From Flavobacteriaceae bacterium (lineage in GTDB: Bacteria; Bacteroidota; Bacteroidia; Flavobacteriales; Flavobacteriaceae): 64,000 nucleotides of DNA. The notes beneath the pieces were generated by a model. That model made no database searches, was not told the origin of the DNA, and saw only the letters and a list, made by a program, of their open reading frames with translations. The position numbers and the translations under genes are program-made. This document shows positions 56,875-64,000 of the stretch, piece by piece. The stretch spans positions 3,906,501-3,970,500 of the forward strand of contig CP046177.1 of the NCBI GenBank assembly GCA_014075215.1, given 5' to 3'. The first letter of the stretch is position 1. Each line of letters starts with the position of its first letter.

Positions 56875-59800
56875 ATGAAGACAAAGTTTAATGGGATTTT
56901 AACGCTATTATTAGCGTTTGTAGTGCAGGTTTCTTTTGCGCAACAAAAGACAATTTCGGGCACTATTACCGATGATTCGGGAGGTTTGCCCGGAGTTAGT
57001 GTTATTATAAAAGGAACTACTATCGGAACTGAGACAGATTTTGACGGGAAGTATACTATCAAAACTAACATTGGCGATGTTTTGGTCTTCGCCTATTTAG
57101 GCTACCAAACAGTAGAAAGAACTGTTGGAACTGCTAACACTATTAATGTAAGAATGGTTGAAGGAGGTGAAGTACTTGACGAGGTGGTGGTGATTGGTTA
57201 TGGTACTACGACAAAGAAAGCGTATGCGGGTACGGCATCTGTGGTGAAAGCCGAGAACCTCGAAGCAAAATCGTTTTCAAACGTAACGCAGGCACTGGCA
57301 GGTGAAGTTGCCGGAGTTACCGTGATCAATACTTCCGGACAGCCCGGTACGATCGGTACCATTCGAATAAGAGGATATGGGTCTCCGTTAGGAAGCCGTA
57401 CTCCTTTATACGTTGTAGACGGTGTTCAGTTTTCGGGAAACTTCGACCTGAATTCAATCAATCCTGCGGATATTAAAAGTACCACCGTTCTTAAAGATGC
57501 AACGGCCACTGCTATTTACGGTTCCAGAGGGGCAAACGGAGTGGTGTTAATTACCACTAAATCCGGATCTTCCAGTGAGATAGGTTCTATAGAAGTGGAT
57601 GTAAAAACGGGGGTAAATTCTCAATTAATTCCCAGATATGATGTGCTGACTTCACCGGAAGAATATGTAGGGCTTGTATGGGAAGGCCTATTCAACAGAG
57701 GAAGGGTAACCGGGGATCCTAATCCTGTTGCATTTGCTAACGGCAGGTTATTGACAGATAACGGTATTGGTGCCGGCTATAATATGTGGAATGTTCCCGA
57801 CGCTGCTGCCCTGATAGATCCGGCAACGCGTACCGTAAGACCCGGTACGGCAAGGTTATTTAATCCCGAAAGGTATGCGGATTTATCATTTAGTACCGGT
57901 ATCAGGACTGAGGCCAATCTTCGTGCAAGCGGAGGTTCTGCAAAATCAAAATACTTTGTATCCATAGGGTACCTGGAAGATGAAGGATACTCCATAAACT
58001 CAAATTTTAAAAGATATTCCACAAGGCTTAATCTATCTTCCGATTTAAAAGAATGGATAAAAGTCAGAGCAGGTTTAGGGTACGCATTTTCCGAAAGTAC
58101 AAATAACGGACAGATTATCGGCTCGGAAAACATATTTGAATTTGCTGATAAAATGGCTCCTATTTATCCTGTATTTGCAAGATTTCCAAATACCGGGGAT
58201 TTAATTCCGGATCCTGTTTTTGGAGGATCGCAATATGATTATGGTTCGCTGACCGGTGATCTAAATGGTGACGGTATTATTGATGCTGCGGCCGGTGAAT
58301 TCACAAGAAACCGTCCAAATGCAAATTTATTGAACCCTATCGGTTCGGCAGTTTTAGATTTTGATGGTAGAGACATACATGCCTTTAATGGTAATTTATC
58401 AGCAGATGTCAAAATAACCGATGATCTTACCTTTGAAACGAGATTTGGCGGCCAATTCTCCTACTTTAAGAGAAATAATGTTTCAAACCATTTATACGGG
58501 ACTGCGAGATCAAATACCATAAATGGTACTATTGCAGCTACCACACAAATCAGATGGTCTCAAACTTTTTTACAATTATTACGTTACAAGAAAACGTTTG
58601 GAGACCATAATATAGACGCACTAGTTGCTCACGAGACGTATGAAGAACTTTTTCAACAGAATGTACAATCTAAGCGTAATGTAATTGTGTCGGGGTTATA
58701 CAATTTGAGTAACTATCTGGAAGAAGCAACTCCTTCTACCGGATTTGATGATGGCTCCGGTATTGAGTCTTATTTTTCCCAGGTAAATTATAACTATGCC
58801 GGTAAATATTATCTTACAGGCTCGTTAAGAACTGACGGTTCTTCGCGATTTGTAGATGACCCGTGGGGTGTTTTCGGGTCCATAGGTGGTGCCTGGGTAC
58901 TTACCGAAGAAAACTTTATGGAAAACAGTTTTGTTTCCTATTTGAAAGCAAAAGCTTCCTGGGGGGTTACCGGTGATCAGCAAGGAGTACCAACATCTTT
59001 AGGTTTCAATACATTTAATGCTGATTTTGTTGGAGGTGCATTAGCACTTTCTGAAAACCTTCCTTCAGATTCTGGCCTAACGTGGGAGACTTCGAGAATG
59101 TTTCAAGCAGGAATTGAGCTTAGTTTAGGAAACTATCTAGATGCTAACTTTGATTTCTACAGAAAAGTTACGGATAACTTATTTTTTAATCAAAGAGTAG
59201 GGCCTTCCGCAGGTTTCTCATCAATAAGAGTAAACGATGGAGAGGTGTTGAATTCGGCTTTAGAATTTGACGTAACCGGTCATATCATAAATAAAGAAGA
59301 TTTTAAATTAGATCTGTCTGTAAACGGGGAGTTTTTAAATAACGAAATGTTAGTGATGCCATTGGATCCCAGTACAGGTACACCAAGAATTATCGATGAA
59401 AATTCCAGTTTAGACGGATCCTATGCATTTTCAGTAGGTCGTTCTATTTTTGATTTCTACATGAGAGAGTGGGCCGGTGTTGATCCTGCTGACGGATCTC
59501 CGCTGTGGTATCAGTATTACGACGACAGAAATAACAATGGTGTGTTGGATGCCGGAGAGGGAGACTTCTCTACACTTGAAAATGGTAATGCAAGTGCAAC
59601 AAGTTCTCTGTTTGAATATCAGCAAACAGCAACCAATGCTAATATCCGGAGAGTTGTGACCAGAACGTATGCGAATGCTACTCAGGTATACCTAAATAAA
59701 TCATTTATTCCCACAGTAAGAGGTGCTTTCAGACTTTCAGGTACATGGAAAGGTTTTGATTTCTCTACGCAGTTTACCTATAGTTTGGGAGGGTATGCTT

Positions 59801-60201
59801 ACGACGGACAATATGCTGAATTGATGAGCGACAGGTTTGGAGCTGCCGGTAATAATTTCCACACTGACATTAGAAGCAGGTGGCAAAATCCCGGAGACAT
59901 TACAGATGTTCCGTTATTATCCGATAACGCCATTGTGAATTCCACTTCACTGTCTTCCCGATTTATCACCAGCACGGATTTTATAGCGCTTAACAATGCC
60001 AGAATTGGCTATACGGTACCCGGTACTTTTACTGCTAAGTCAGGCATTGATGCAATTAACTTATGGGTTTCCGGAGATAATCTTTTCATAGAGACTGCAA
60101 GAAACGGGTTTAACCCATCCGTTACGGAAATAGGAAGCTCAGCAAGAAGAATATATGCACCTGCAACAACGATCACATTAGGTGTAAGAGTAAAATTTTA
60201 A
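56875..60201 (+). CDS. SusC/RagA-family TonB-dependent outer membrane transporter
   Basis: From ATG 56875 the protein is 1,108 aa; the frame extends further upstream, but the signal peptide MKTKFNGILTLLLAFVVQVS, then FAQQ, fixes the start. A CarboxypepD_reg-like domain follows (ISGTITDDSGGLPGVSVIIK). Next are the TonB box region DEVVVIGYGTTTKKAYAGTA, a plug domain (RIRGYGSPLGSRTPLYVVDG, DATATAIYGSRGANGVVLIT) and a large barrel ending LGVRVKF. It forms an outer membrane import complex with the SusD-like lipoprotein encoded 18 bp downstream. The substrate is unknown; no glycosidase or protease lies beside it. Confidence 0.92.
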   Translation: MKTKFNGILTLLLAFVVQVSFAQQKTISGTITDDSGGLPGVSVIIKGTTIGTETDFDGKYTIKTNIGDVLVFAYLGYQTVERTVGTANTINVRMVEGGEVLDEVVVIGYGTTTKKAYAGTASVVKAENLEAKSFSNVTQALAGEVAGVTVINTSGQPGTIGTIRIRGYGSPLGSRTPLYVVDGVQFSGNFDLNSINPADIKSTTVLKDATATAIYGSRGANGVVLITTKSGSSSEIGSIEVDVKTGVNSQLIPRYDVLTSPEEYVGLVWEGLFNRGRVTGDPNPVAFANGRLLTDNGIGAGYNMWNVPDAAALIDPATRTVRPGTARLFNPERYADLSFSTGIRTEANLRASGGSAKSKYFVSIGYLEDEGYSINSNFKRYSTRLNLSSDLKEWIKVRAGLGYAFSESTNNGQIIGSENIFEFADKMAPIYPVFARFPNTGDLIPDPVFGGSQYDYGSLTGDLNGDGIIDAAAGEFTRNRPNANLLNPIGSAVLDFDGRDIHAFNGNLSADVKITDDLTFETRFGGQFSYFKRNNVSNHLYGTARSNTINGTIAATTQIRWSQTFLQLLRYKKTFGDHNIDALVAHETYEELFQQNVQSKRNVIVSGLYNLSNYLEEATPSTGFDDGSGIESYFSQVNYNYAGKYYLTGSLRTDGSSRFVDDPWGVFGSIGGAWVLTEENFMENSFVSYLKAKASWGVTGDQQGVPTSLGFNTFNADFVGGALALSENLPSDSGLTWETSRMFQAGIELSLGNYLDANFDFYRKVTDNLFFNQRVGPSAGFSSIRVNDGEVLNSALEFDVTGHIINKEDFKLDLSVNGEFLNNEMLVMPLDPSTGTPRIIDENSSLDGSYAFSVGRSIFDFYMREWAGVDPADGSPLWYQYYDDRNNNGVLDAGEGDFSTLENGNASATSSLFEYQQTATNANIRRVVTRTYANATQVYLNKSFIPTVRGAFRLSGTWKGFDFSTQFTYSLGGYAYDGQYAELMSDRFGAAGNNFHTDIRSRWQNPGDITDVPLLSDNAIVNSTSLSSRFITSTDFIALNNARIGYTVPGTFTAKSGIDAINLWVSGDNLFIETARNGFNPSVTEIGSSARRIYAPATTITLGVRVKF

Positions 60202-60219
60202 TCTAAAAAAATATCAATC

Positions 60220-61746
60220 ATGAAAAAAATCTTAAAATTAACCTTAATTGCTACTATTCTAAGTACTAGTTTAGGCTGTAACGACGATCTGTTGGATAAT
60301 AGCGGTGTCTCAGGAGTAAGCCAGCCTACAGAATTCCTTACCTCTGCACAACTTGAGCAGGGGGCATTGACAAATCTCGGAATTCCCGTTGCTTTTGTTA
60401 ACGGTATATATGCACAGATGATCCAAACCGGTACCGGTGGTACCACCGGACATGATGATTTTGGGCATAAATCATACGATGTATTTAGCGATATGCTCTG
60501 CGGAGATATGGCTTTAAGTGCAAGTGTTTTTGGCTGGTACAGAGCCAGTATCACAGAATTTCAGGCTCCGCAAGACTTTACTTTTGGAGATAACAGGCAA
60601 GTTTGGCGACACTATTACAGATTGATTAGGTCTGCTAATAACGTGATTCAAACCTTAGGAGGTAATGATGCTACTCCGATGACTACCGACAACCAATATG
60701 CCATGGGGCAGGCCAAAGCCATGAGAGCTCATTCGTATTTTTATTTAACACAATTCTATCAAAAGGAATACAATGCTTCCGAGCCCATACTTCCGTTGTA
60801 TACTGAGCCTATAGGAACTAACCTGGCAAAATCAACTGCTGCTGAGGTATATGATTTAATGGAAAGAGACTTAAGAGACGCTATTTCTCTGTTAAACGGT
60901 TTTACCAGAGCAGCAAAAAATCAGGTGAATCAGGATGTAGCCAGGATGTTGTTAGCCTATGTATTGGGTGCTAAGGGAGGAAGTGACGCAGAAGTGGCTT
61001 CTCTGACTCAGCAAGTAATCAGCAGCGGTGGTTACAGCATTTTAGCCCAAAACGAATTGGTTGCTGCTGCCGGAGGTGTCAATGGTTTTGACGATGTAAA
61101 TTCGTCAAGTTGGATGTGGGGTATTGACATTACAGCCAACAATGGCTTAGGGCTAATATCCTGGTGGGGGCAAATAGATGCCTGGTCGTACAGTTATGCC
61201 TGGGCAGGAGATTATAAAGTAATGGATCAGAACCTATTTAATGCCATGCCGGCTAATGATTACAGAAGACCTCAATTTTTTAATAACCCTGCGCATAGCA
61301 GGCATCTACAGCCTCTGTTCAAGTTTAGAGCCTCTGATGGAATCGGTGCCGGGCCTCAGGTTGGTATTACTGTAGATTATGTATACATGCGTGTAGAAGA
61401 GGCTTATTTGTTAAATGCCGAAGCAAATGCAAGAAATGGCAATGAAGCTGCCGCAAGAACCAATCTCCAAGCACTTATGACTAACAGAGTTCCGGATGTA
61501 AGTTATATCAATAGTTTAAGTGGTCAAGCTTTATTAAATGAAATTTATTTACAAACTCGTATCGAATTATGGGGTGAAGGTAAAAGTTACTTCGCCATGA
61601 AGCGTAATAAGGCTACTACTATGCGAGGATCTAATCACTTATCTTTTGTAGGAGAAGCTATCCCATATAATGATGAGAGAATGCAGTTTGAAATTCCGTT
61701 AGATGAAATTCAAAACAACCCTTTCCTTAGTGATCAAAATCAATAA
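60220..61746 (+). CDS. SusD/RagB-family substrate-binding outer membrane lipoprotein
   Basis: The 508-aa protein has a lipoprotein signal (KILKLTLIATILSTSLGCND, Cys near residue 21). The helical SusD fold shows in VWRHYYRLIRSANNVIQTLG, QAKAMRAHSYFYLTQFYQKE, RVEEAYLLNAEANARNGNEA and the C-terminal LQTRIELWGEGKSYFAMKRN, with PLDEIQNNP at the end. It caps the SusC barrel and captures ligand at the cell surface. Confidence 0.92.
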   Translation: MKKILKLTLIATILSTSLGCNDDLLDNSGVSGVSQPTEFLTSAQLEQGALTNLGIPVAFVNGIYAQMIQTGTGGTTGHDDFGHKSYDVFSDMLCGDMALSASVFGWYRASITEFQAPQDFTFGDNRQVWRHYYRLIRSANNVIQTLGGNDATPMTTDNQYAMGQAKAMRAHSYFYLTQFYQKEYNASEPILPLYTEPIGTNLAKSTAAEVYDLMERDLRDAISLLNGFTRAAKNQVNQDVARMLLAYVLGAKGGSDAEVASLTQQVISSGGYSILAQNELVAAAGGVNGFDDVNSSSWMWGIDITANNGLGLISWWGQIDAWSYSYAWAGDYKVMDQNLFNAMPANDYRRPQFFNNPAHSRHLQPLFKFRASDGIGAGPQVGITVDYVYMRVEEAYLLNAEANARNGNEAAARTNLQALMTNRVPDVSYINSLSGQALLNEIYLQTRIELWGEGKSYFAMKRNKATTMRGSNHLSFVGEAIPYNDERMQFEIPLDEIQNNPFLSDQNQ

Positions 61747-61762
61747 GTAATCAATCTTTAAT

Positions 61763-61791
61763 AATCAGCAAGTGATGAATACTTGCTGATT
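61763..61791 (+). terminator. intercistronic hairpin after the SusD gene
   Basis: AATCAGCAAGT and ACTTGCTGATT pair perfectly over 11 bp around a 7-base loop. No T run follows, so it is more likely an attenuating or RNA-protecting hairpin between susD and the lipoprotein gene than a full terminator. Confidence 0.5.
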
Positions 61792-61815
61792 AATTAATAT
61801 AAAATTTAAATTAAG

Positions 61816-62535
61816 ATGAAAAAAATCACATTAGTATTACTTGCATTCGTTACGCTACTTTCTTTAAATAGCTGTAAAGATAATGTAACACCTACAGGGG
61901 TTAATTATGTCTCATTCGAATCATCGACCTTTGCCTTTGGTGTAGATATAGGGTCAATGAATACAAGGAATATTACTATTTATGCAGCAAATAAAGTAGG
62001 TATTGACAGGACCGTAAATGTAAATGTTGTGACTTCCGGTACAACAGCGGATGCCGCTTCATATACGGTTCCTACTACTGTTACCATTCCTGCCAACTCT
62101 AATGTTGGAACTCTGAGCGTTACTGTTTCTGATATCAACATAGGTGCCGGAAAAACGATTGAGTTAGCTTTTGGAGAACAAACCGGATTATTTACAGGTG
62201 GAAATATCACTTTAAGTGTCAACCAAGTATGTCCTACAAATGAAGTAACGTTAAGGTTAACTTTCGATAACTGGCCTGAAGAAGCCGGTTATAGATTAAC
62301 CGATAGTTCCGGAGCAACCGTTGAGTCTATGTCAGCCGGAGCTTTTTCATCTGCTCCTGACGGATCAGACTGGAGTAGAGTTCTATGTTTAGCTGACGGT
62401 ACTTATACATTTACCATTACAGATAGCTACGGAGACGGAGGTACTGCTGTACAAATTACGACCGGAAGCGGTGTACATAGTATAGCTGGTAATTCATATA
62501 CTTCTAACTCATCCGTAACGTTTACACTTCCGTAA
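61816..62535 (+). CDS. surface lipoprotein of the SusC/D locus, unknown ligand
   Basis: The 239-aa protein has a lipoprotein signal (KITLVLLAFVTLLSLNSCKD). A beta-rich region reminiscent of Calx-beta/DUF4843 follows (YVSFESSTFAFGVDIGSMNT, ASYTVPTTVTIPANSNVGTL). A second module has ADGTYTFTITDSYGDGGTAV, a motif seen in secreted Bacteroidota beta-sandwich domains. Genes at this place in Sus-like loci usually encode surface glycan- or protein-binding lipoproteins. Here that is inferred from position. Confidence 0.7.
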   Translation: MKKITLVLLAFVTLLSLNSCKDNVTPTGVNYVSFESSTFAFGVDIGSMNTRNITIYAANKVGIDRTVNVNVVTSGTTADAASYTVPTTVTIPANSNVGTLSVTVSDINIGAGKTIELAFGEQTGLFTGGNITLSVNQVCPTNEVTLRLTFDNWPEEAGYRLTDSSGATVESMSAGAFSSAPDGSDWSRVLCLADGTYTFTITDSYGDGGTAVQITTGSGVHSIAGNSYTSNSSVTFTLP

Positions 62536-62555
62536 GTTAGTAGAAAGTATTACAT

Positions 62556-62599
62556 TATATAAAAAATAGATTGTCTTTAGGCAATCTATTTTTTATATA
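62556..62599. terminator. bidirectional intrinsic terminator after the SusC/D locus
   Basis: AAAAAATAGATTG and CAATCTATTTTTT pair with an 8-base loop, and the flanking TATAT sequences extend the stem. The A and T tracts allow use from either strand. Confidence 0.8.
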
Positions 62600-62701
62600 A
62601 TGAACTCGTTTAAAGTTAAAAAGTCTTGAGTTAAAAGTTTGCTCAACTCTTAGAATACACTACAAAACAGCATTCTTTTTTTGAGATAAATAAAAGTTAA
62701 A

Positions 62702-63448
62702 ATGGCATCGAACAATCAAACCGACATATTTGGGCTTAGAGCTATTATAGAAGCTATTAAAAATGGTAATGCTATTAACAAAATATATCTTCAAAAAGGA
62801 TTAAGAGGAGATTTGTTTTTTGAATTAAAGAGATTAATTAATGCTCATGGAATAACTGTTAGTTTGGTTCCTGTAGAAAAACTAAATAAGTTATCCAAAA
62901 ATAAAAACCATCAAGGTGCTGTAGCTCAAATTTCTCCGATAGCATTTGTCGATTTGGAACATTTAATAACACATATAAAAAATGATCATCAATTGCCTTT
63001 ATTTTTAGTATTGGATCAGATATCCGATGTTAGAAATTTTGGTGCTATCATTAGAACTGCCGAGTGTACGGGAGTAAATGGTATTATCATTCAACAACAT
63101 GGCAGTGCGCCGGTAAATGCGGAAACTGTTAAAACATCAGCCGGAGCAGTATTTAAAGTTTCCATTTGCAGAGTTAATCATATTAAAGATGCTTTATTTA
63201 TCCTTCAAGCCGAAGGTATCAAAACCATCGCAGCAGCAGAAAAAGCCAAAGATTCCATATATAGTGTTAACCTTAATCAACCGATAGCTATTGTAATGGG
63301 TTCGGAATATAAAGGAGTAAACCCTTCCATATTAAAAATAGCAGACTATAAAGCTAAATTGCCTCTAATGGGCTCCATAGCTTCTTTAAATGTTTCCGTT
63401 GCTTGTGGTGTACTGTTATATGAAACGTTGAGACAGAGAATAAGTTAA
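62702..63448 (+). CDS. rlmB: RlmB-type 23S rRNA (guanosine-2'-O-) methyltransferase
   Basis: The 248-aa SpoU-family enzyme has an N-terminal substrate-binding part (DIFGLRAIIEAIKNGNAINK, NKNHQGAVAQISPI). The knotted SAM domain has motif 1 LDQISDVRNFGAIIRTAECT, motif 2 IAIVMGSEYKGVNPSILKIA and motif 3 LPLMGSIASLNVSVACGVLL. It methylates a 23S rRNA guanosine. It is convergent to the rhomboid gene. Confidence 0.92.
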   Translation: MASNNQTDIFGLRAIIEAIKNGNAINKIYLQKGLRGDLFFELKRLINAHGITVSLVPVEKLNKLSKNKNHQGAVAQISPIAFVDLEHLITHIKNDHQLPLFLVLDQISDVRNFGAIIRTAECTGVNGIIIQQHGSAPVNAETVKTSAGAVFKVSICRVNHIKDALFILQAEGIKTIAAAEKAKDSIYSVNLNQPIAIVMGSEYKGVNPSILKIADYKAKLPLMGSIASLNVSVACGVLLYETLRQRIS

Positions 63449-63457
63449 TTAATCAGG

Positions 63458-64000
63458 TTACTCTTCTTCTTCCGTATTTCCTATAAAATTGCCATTCTTA
63501 TCAAAAAGTAAATCAAATTCGGTTTCTGAAAATTGAAACTTCTCTTTTACCGTACCCACTTTTTTGTAGGCCAAAGACAGAAGAATACCCATTACAAATC
63601 CTGAAAGATGACCTTCCCAGGACATTCCTTCTTTTATGGGTAAGATATACCAAATCATACTTCCATATAAAAAAATGACTATCAATGAAATTGCTATCAA
63701 CCTGTAATGCTTTCTAATGATCCCACTAAAAAAAATAAAACTAAATAACAAGTATATGATACCACTTGCTCCAATATGATATGCTTCTCTGGCTATGATC
63801 CATGTAAGAAACCCTGTCAGCAAACCTCCTATACACAATACTCTATATGCAATTTCTCTGTAAAATGAGAATAACGCAGCCAAAAGAACTGCAATGGGAA
63901 TAGAATTATTAAATAAATGTGAGGTATCACTGTGTATGAAATGGGTAAAAATAATACCTTTTAAACCACTAATAGTTCTCGGGAAAATCCCAAATTTATT
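63458..64000 (-). CDS. rhomboid-family intramembrane serine protease (5' end outside window)
   Basis: The frame is open to the right edge, so the N-terminus is missing; about 180 residues are visible. Seen: IFTHFIHSDTSHLFNNSIPI (the conserved HxxxxHLxxN region), the active serine in HIGASGIIYLLFS, the active-site His in WEGHLSGFVMGILL, and a C-terminal soluble tail with a DLLFDKNGNF segment. At least five membrane segments are seen. It should cut membrane proteins within the bilayer; the substrate is unknown. Confidence 0.85.
   Translation of the reverse strand, partial: NKFGIFPRTISGLKGIIFTHFIHSDTSHLFNNSIPIAVLLAALFSFYREIAYRVLCIGGLLTGFLTWIIAREAYHIGASGIIYLLFSFIFFSGIIRKHYRLIAISLIVIFLYGSMIWYILPIKEGMSWEGHLSGFVMGILLSLAYKKVGTVKEKFQFSETEFDLLFDKNGNFIGNTEEEE

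Overview
The window looks like a chromosomal segment of a member of the Bacteroidota, most probably family Flavobacteriaceae. The reasons are the low G+C content, promoters of the TAnnTTTG type without Shine-Dalgarno sites, a SusC/SusD pair, a type IX secretion sorting domain, and the flavobacterial order of the division and cell wall (dcw) cluster. The genus cannot be assigned from sequence alone.

Positions 1-11900 are mobile DNA. A conjugative coupling protein, a MobC-like protein and a relaxase (split by a frameshift in a run of nine A) are followed by a hairpin-rich non-coding region that could be an oriT. Two gene fragments and a DUF3024 gene come next. Then follows a module of a divergent XRE repressor, a P-loop ATPase and two overlapping tyrosine recombinases, of which the second has lost catalytic residues. 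Cargo follows: a protein made of LYTGVGGG repeats, a class III cyclase-like protein, and an AlbA_2/HATPase regulator-like protein.

Positions 11908-27892 hold two orphan Rhs toxin cassettes with a second, related module between them. Cassette one is Rhs-DUF4329 plus an NTF2-fold immunity protein. Next is an XRE/antitoxin/RelE-like operon divergent from a CHC2-TOPRIM-ATPase primase and two tyrosine recombinases. Cassette two is Rhs-M23 peptidase plus a DUF4348-like lipoprotein. A 7,158-bp unit running from the core of one rhs gene to the core of the other is present twice in direct tandem (12164-19321 and 19322-26479), with no difference noticed by eye. The breakpoints lie inside the two rhs cores, so the middle rhs gene is an exact chimera: head from the M23 cassette, tail from the DUF4329 cassette.

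Positions 27900-33000 are an insertion sequence graveyard. It holds a decayed ISAon1/ISL3-like element, a broken IS3-family copy (TSD CTT), an apparently intact second IS3-family element (TSD CAT), and fragments of a DNA methyltransferase and outer membrane proteins.

Positions 33300-64000 are core chromosome. On the plus strand lie a CBS-domain cystathionine beta-synthase-like enzyme and an aminotransferase, with rsmG on the minus strand between them. The complete dcw cluster follows on the minus strand (mraZ-rsmH-ftsL-ftsI-murE-mraY-murD-ftsW-murG-murC-ftsQ-ftsA-ftsZ), headed by a three-fold 10-bp repeat that looks like the MraZ operator. Divergent from mraZ are an alpha/beta hydrolase, engB and an RluA-type pseudouridine synthase. 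An intact IS3 copy (TSD ACG), inverted relative to the broken one about 25 kb away, precedes a SusC/SusD/lipoprotein operon. rlmB and a rhomboid protease gene that runs off the window finish the sequence. Three nested palindromic elements of about 160-180 bp sit in intergenic gaps of this part. No tRNA, rRNA or CRISPR array was seen.
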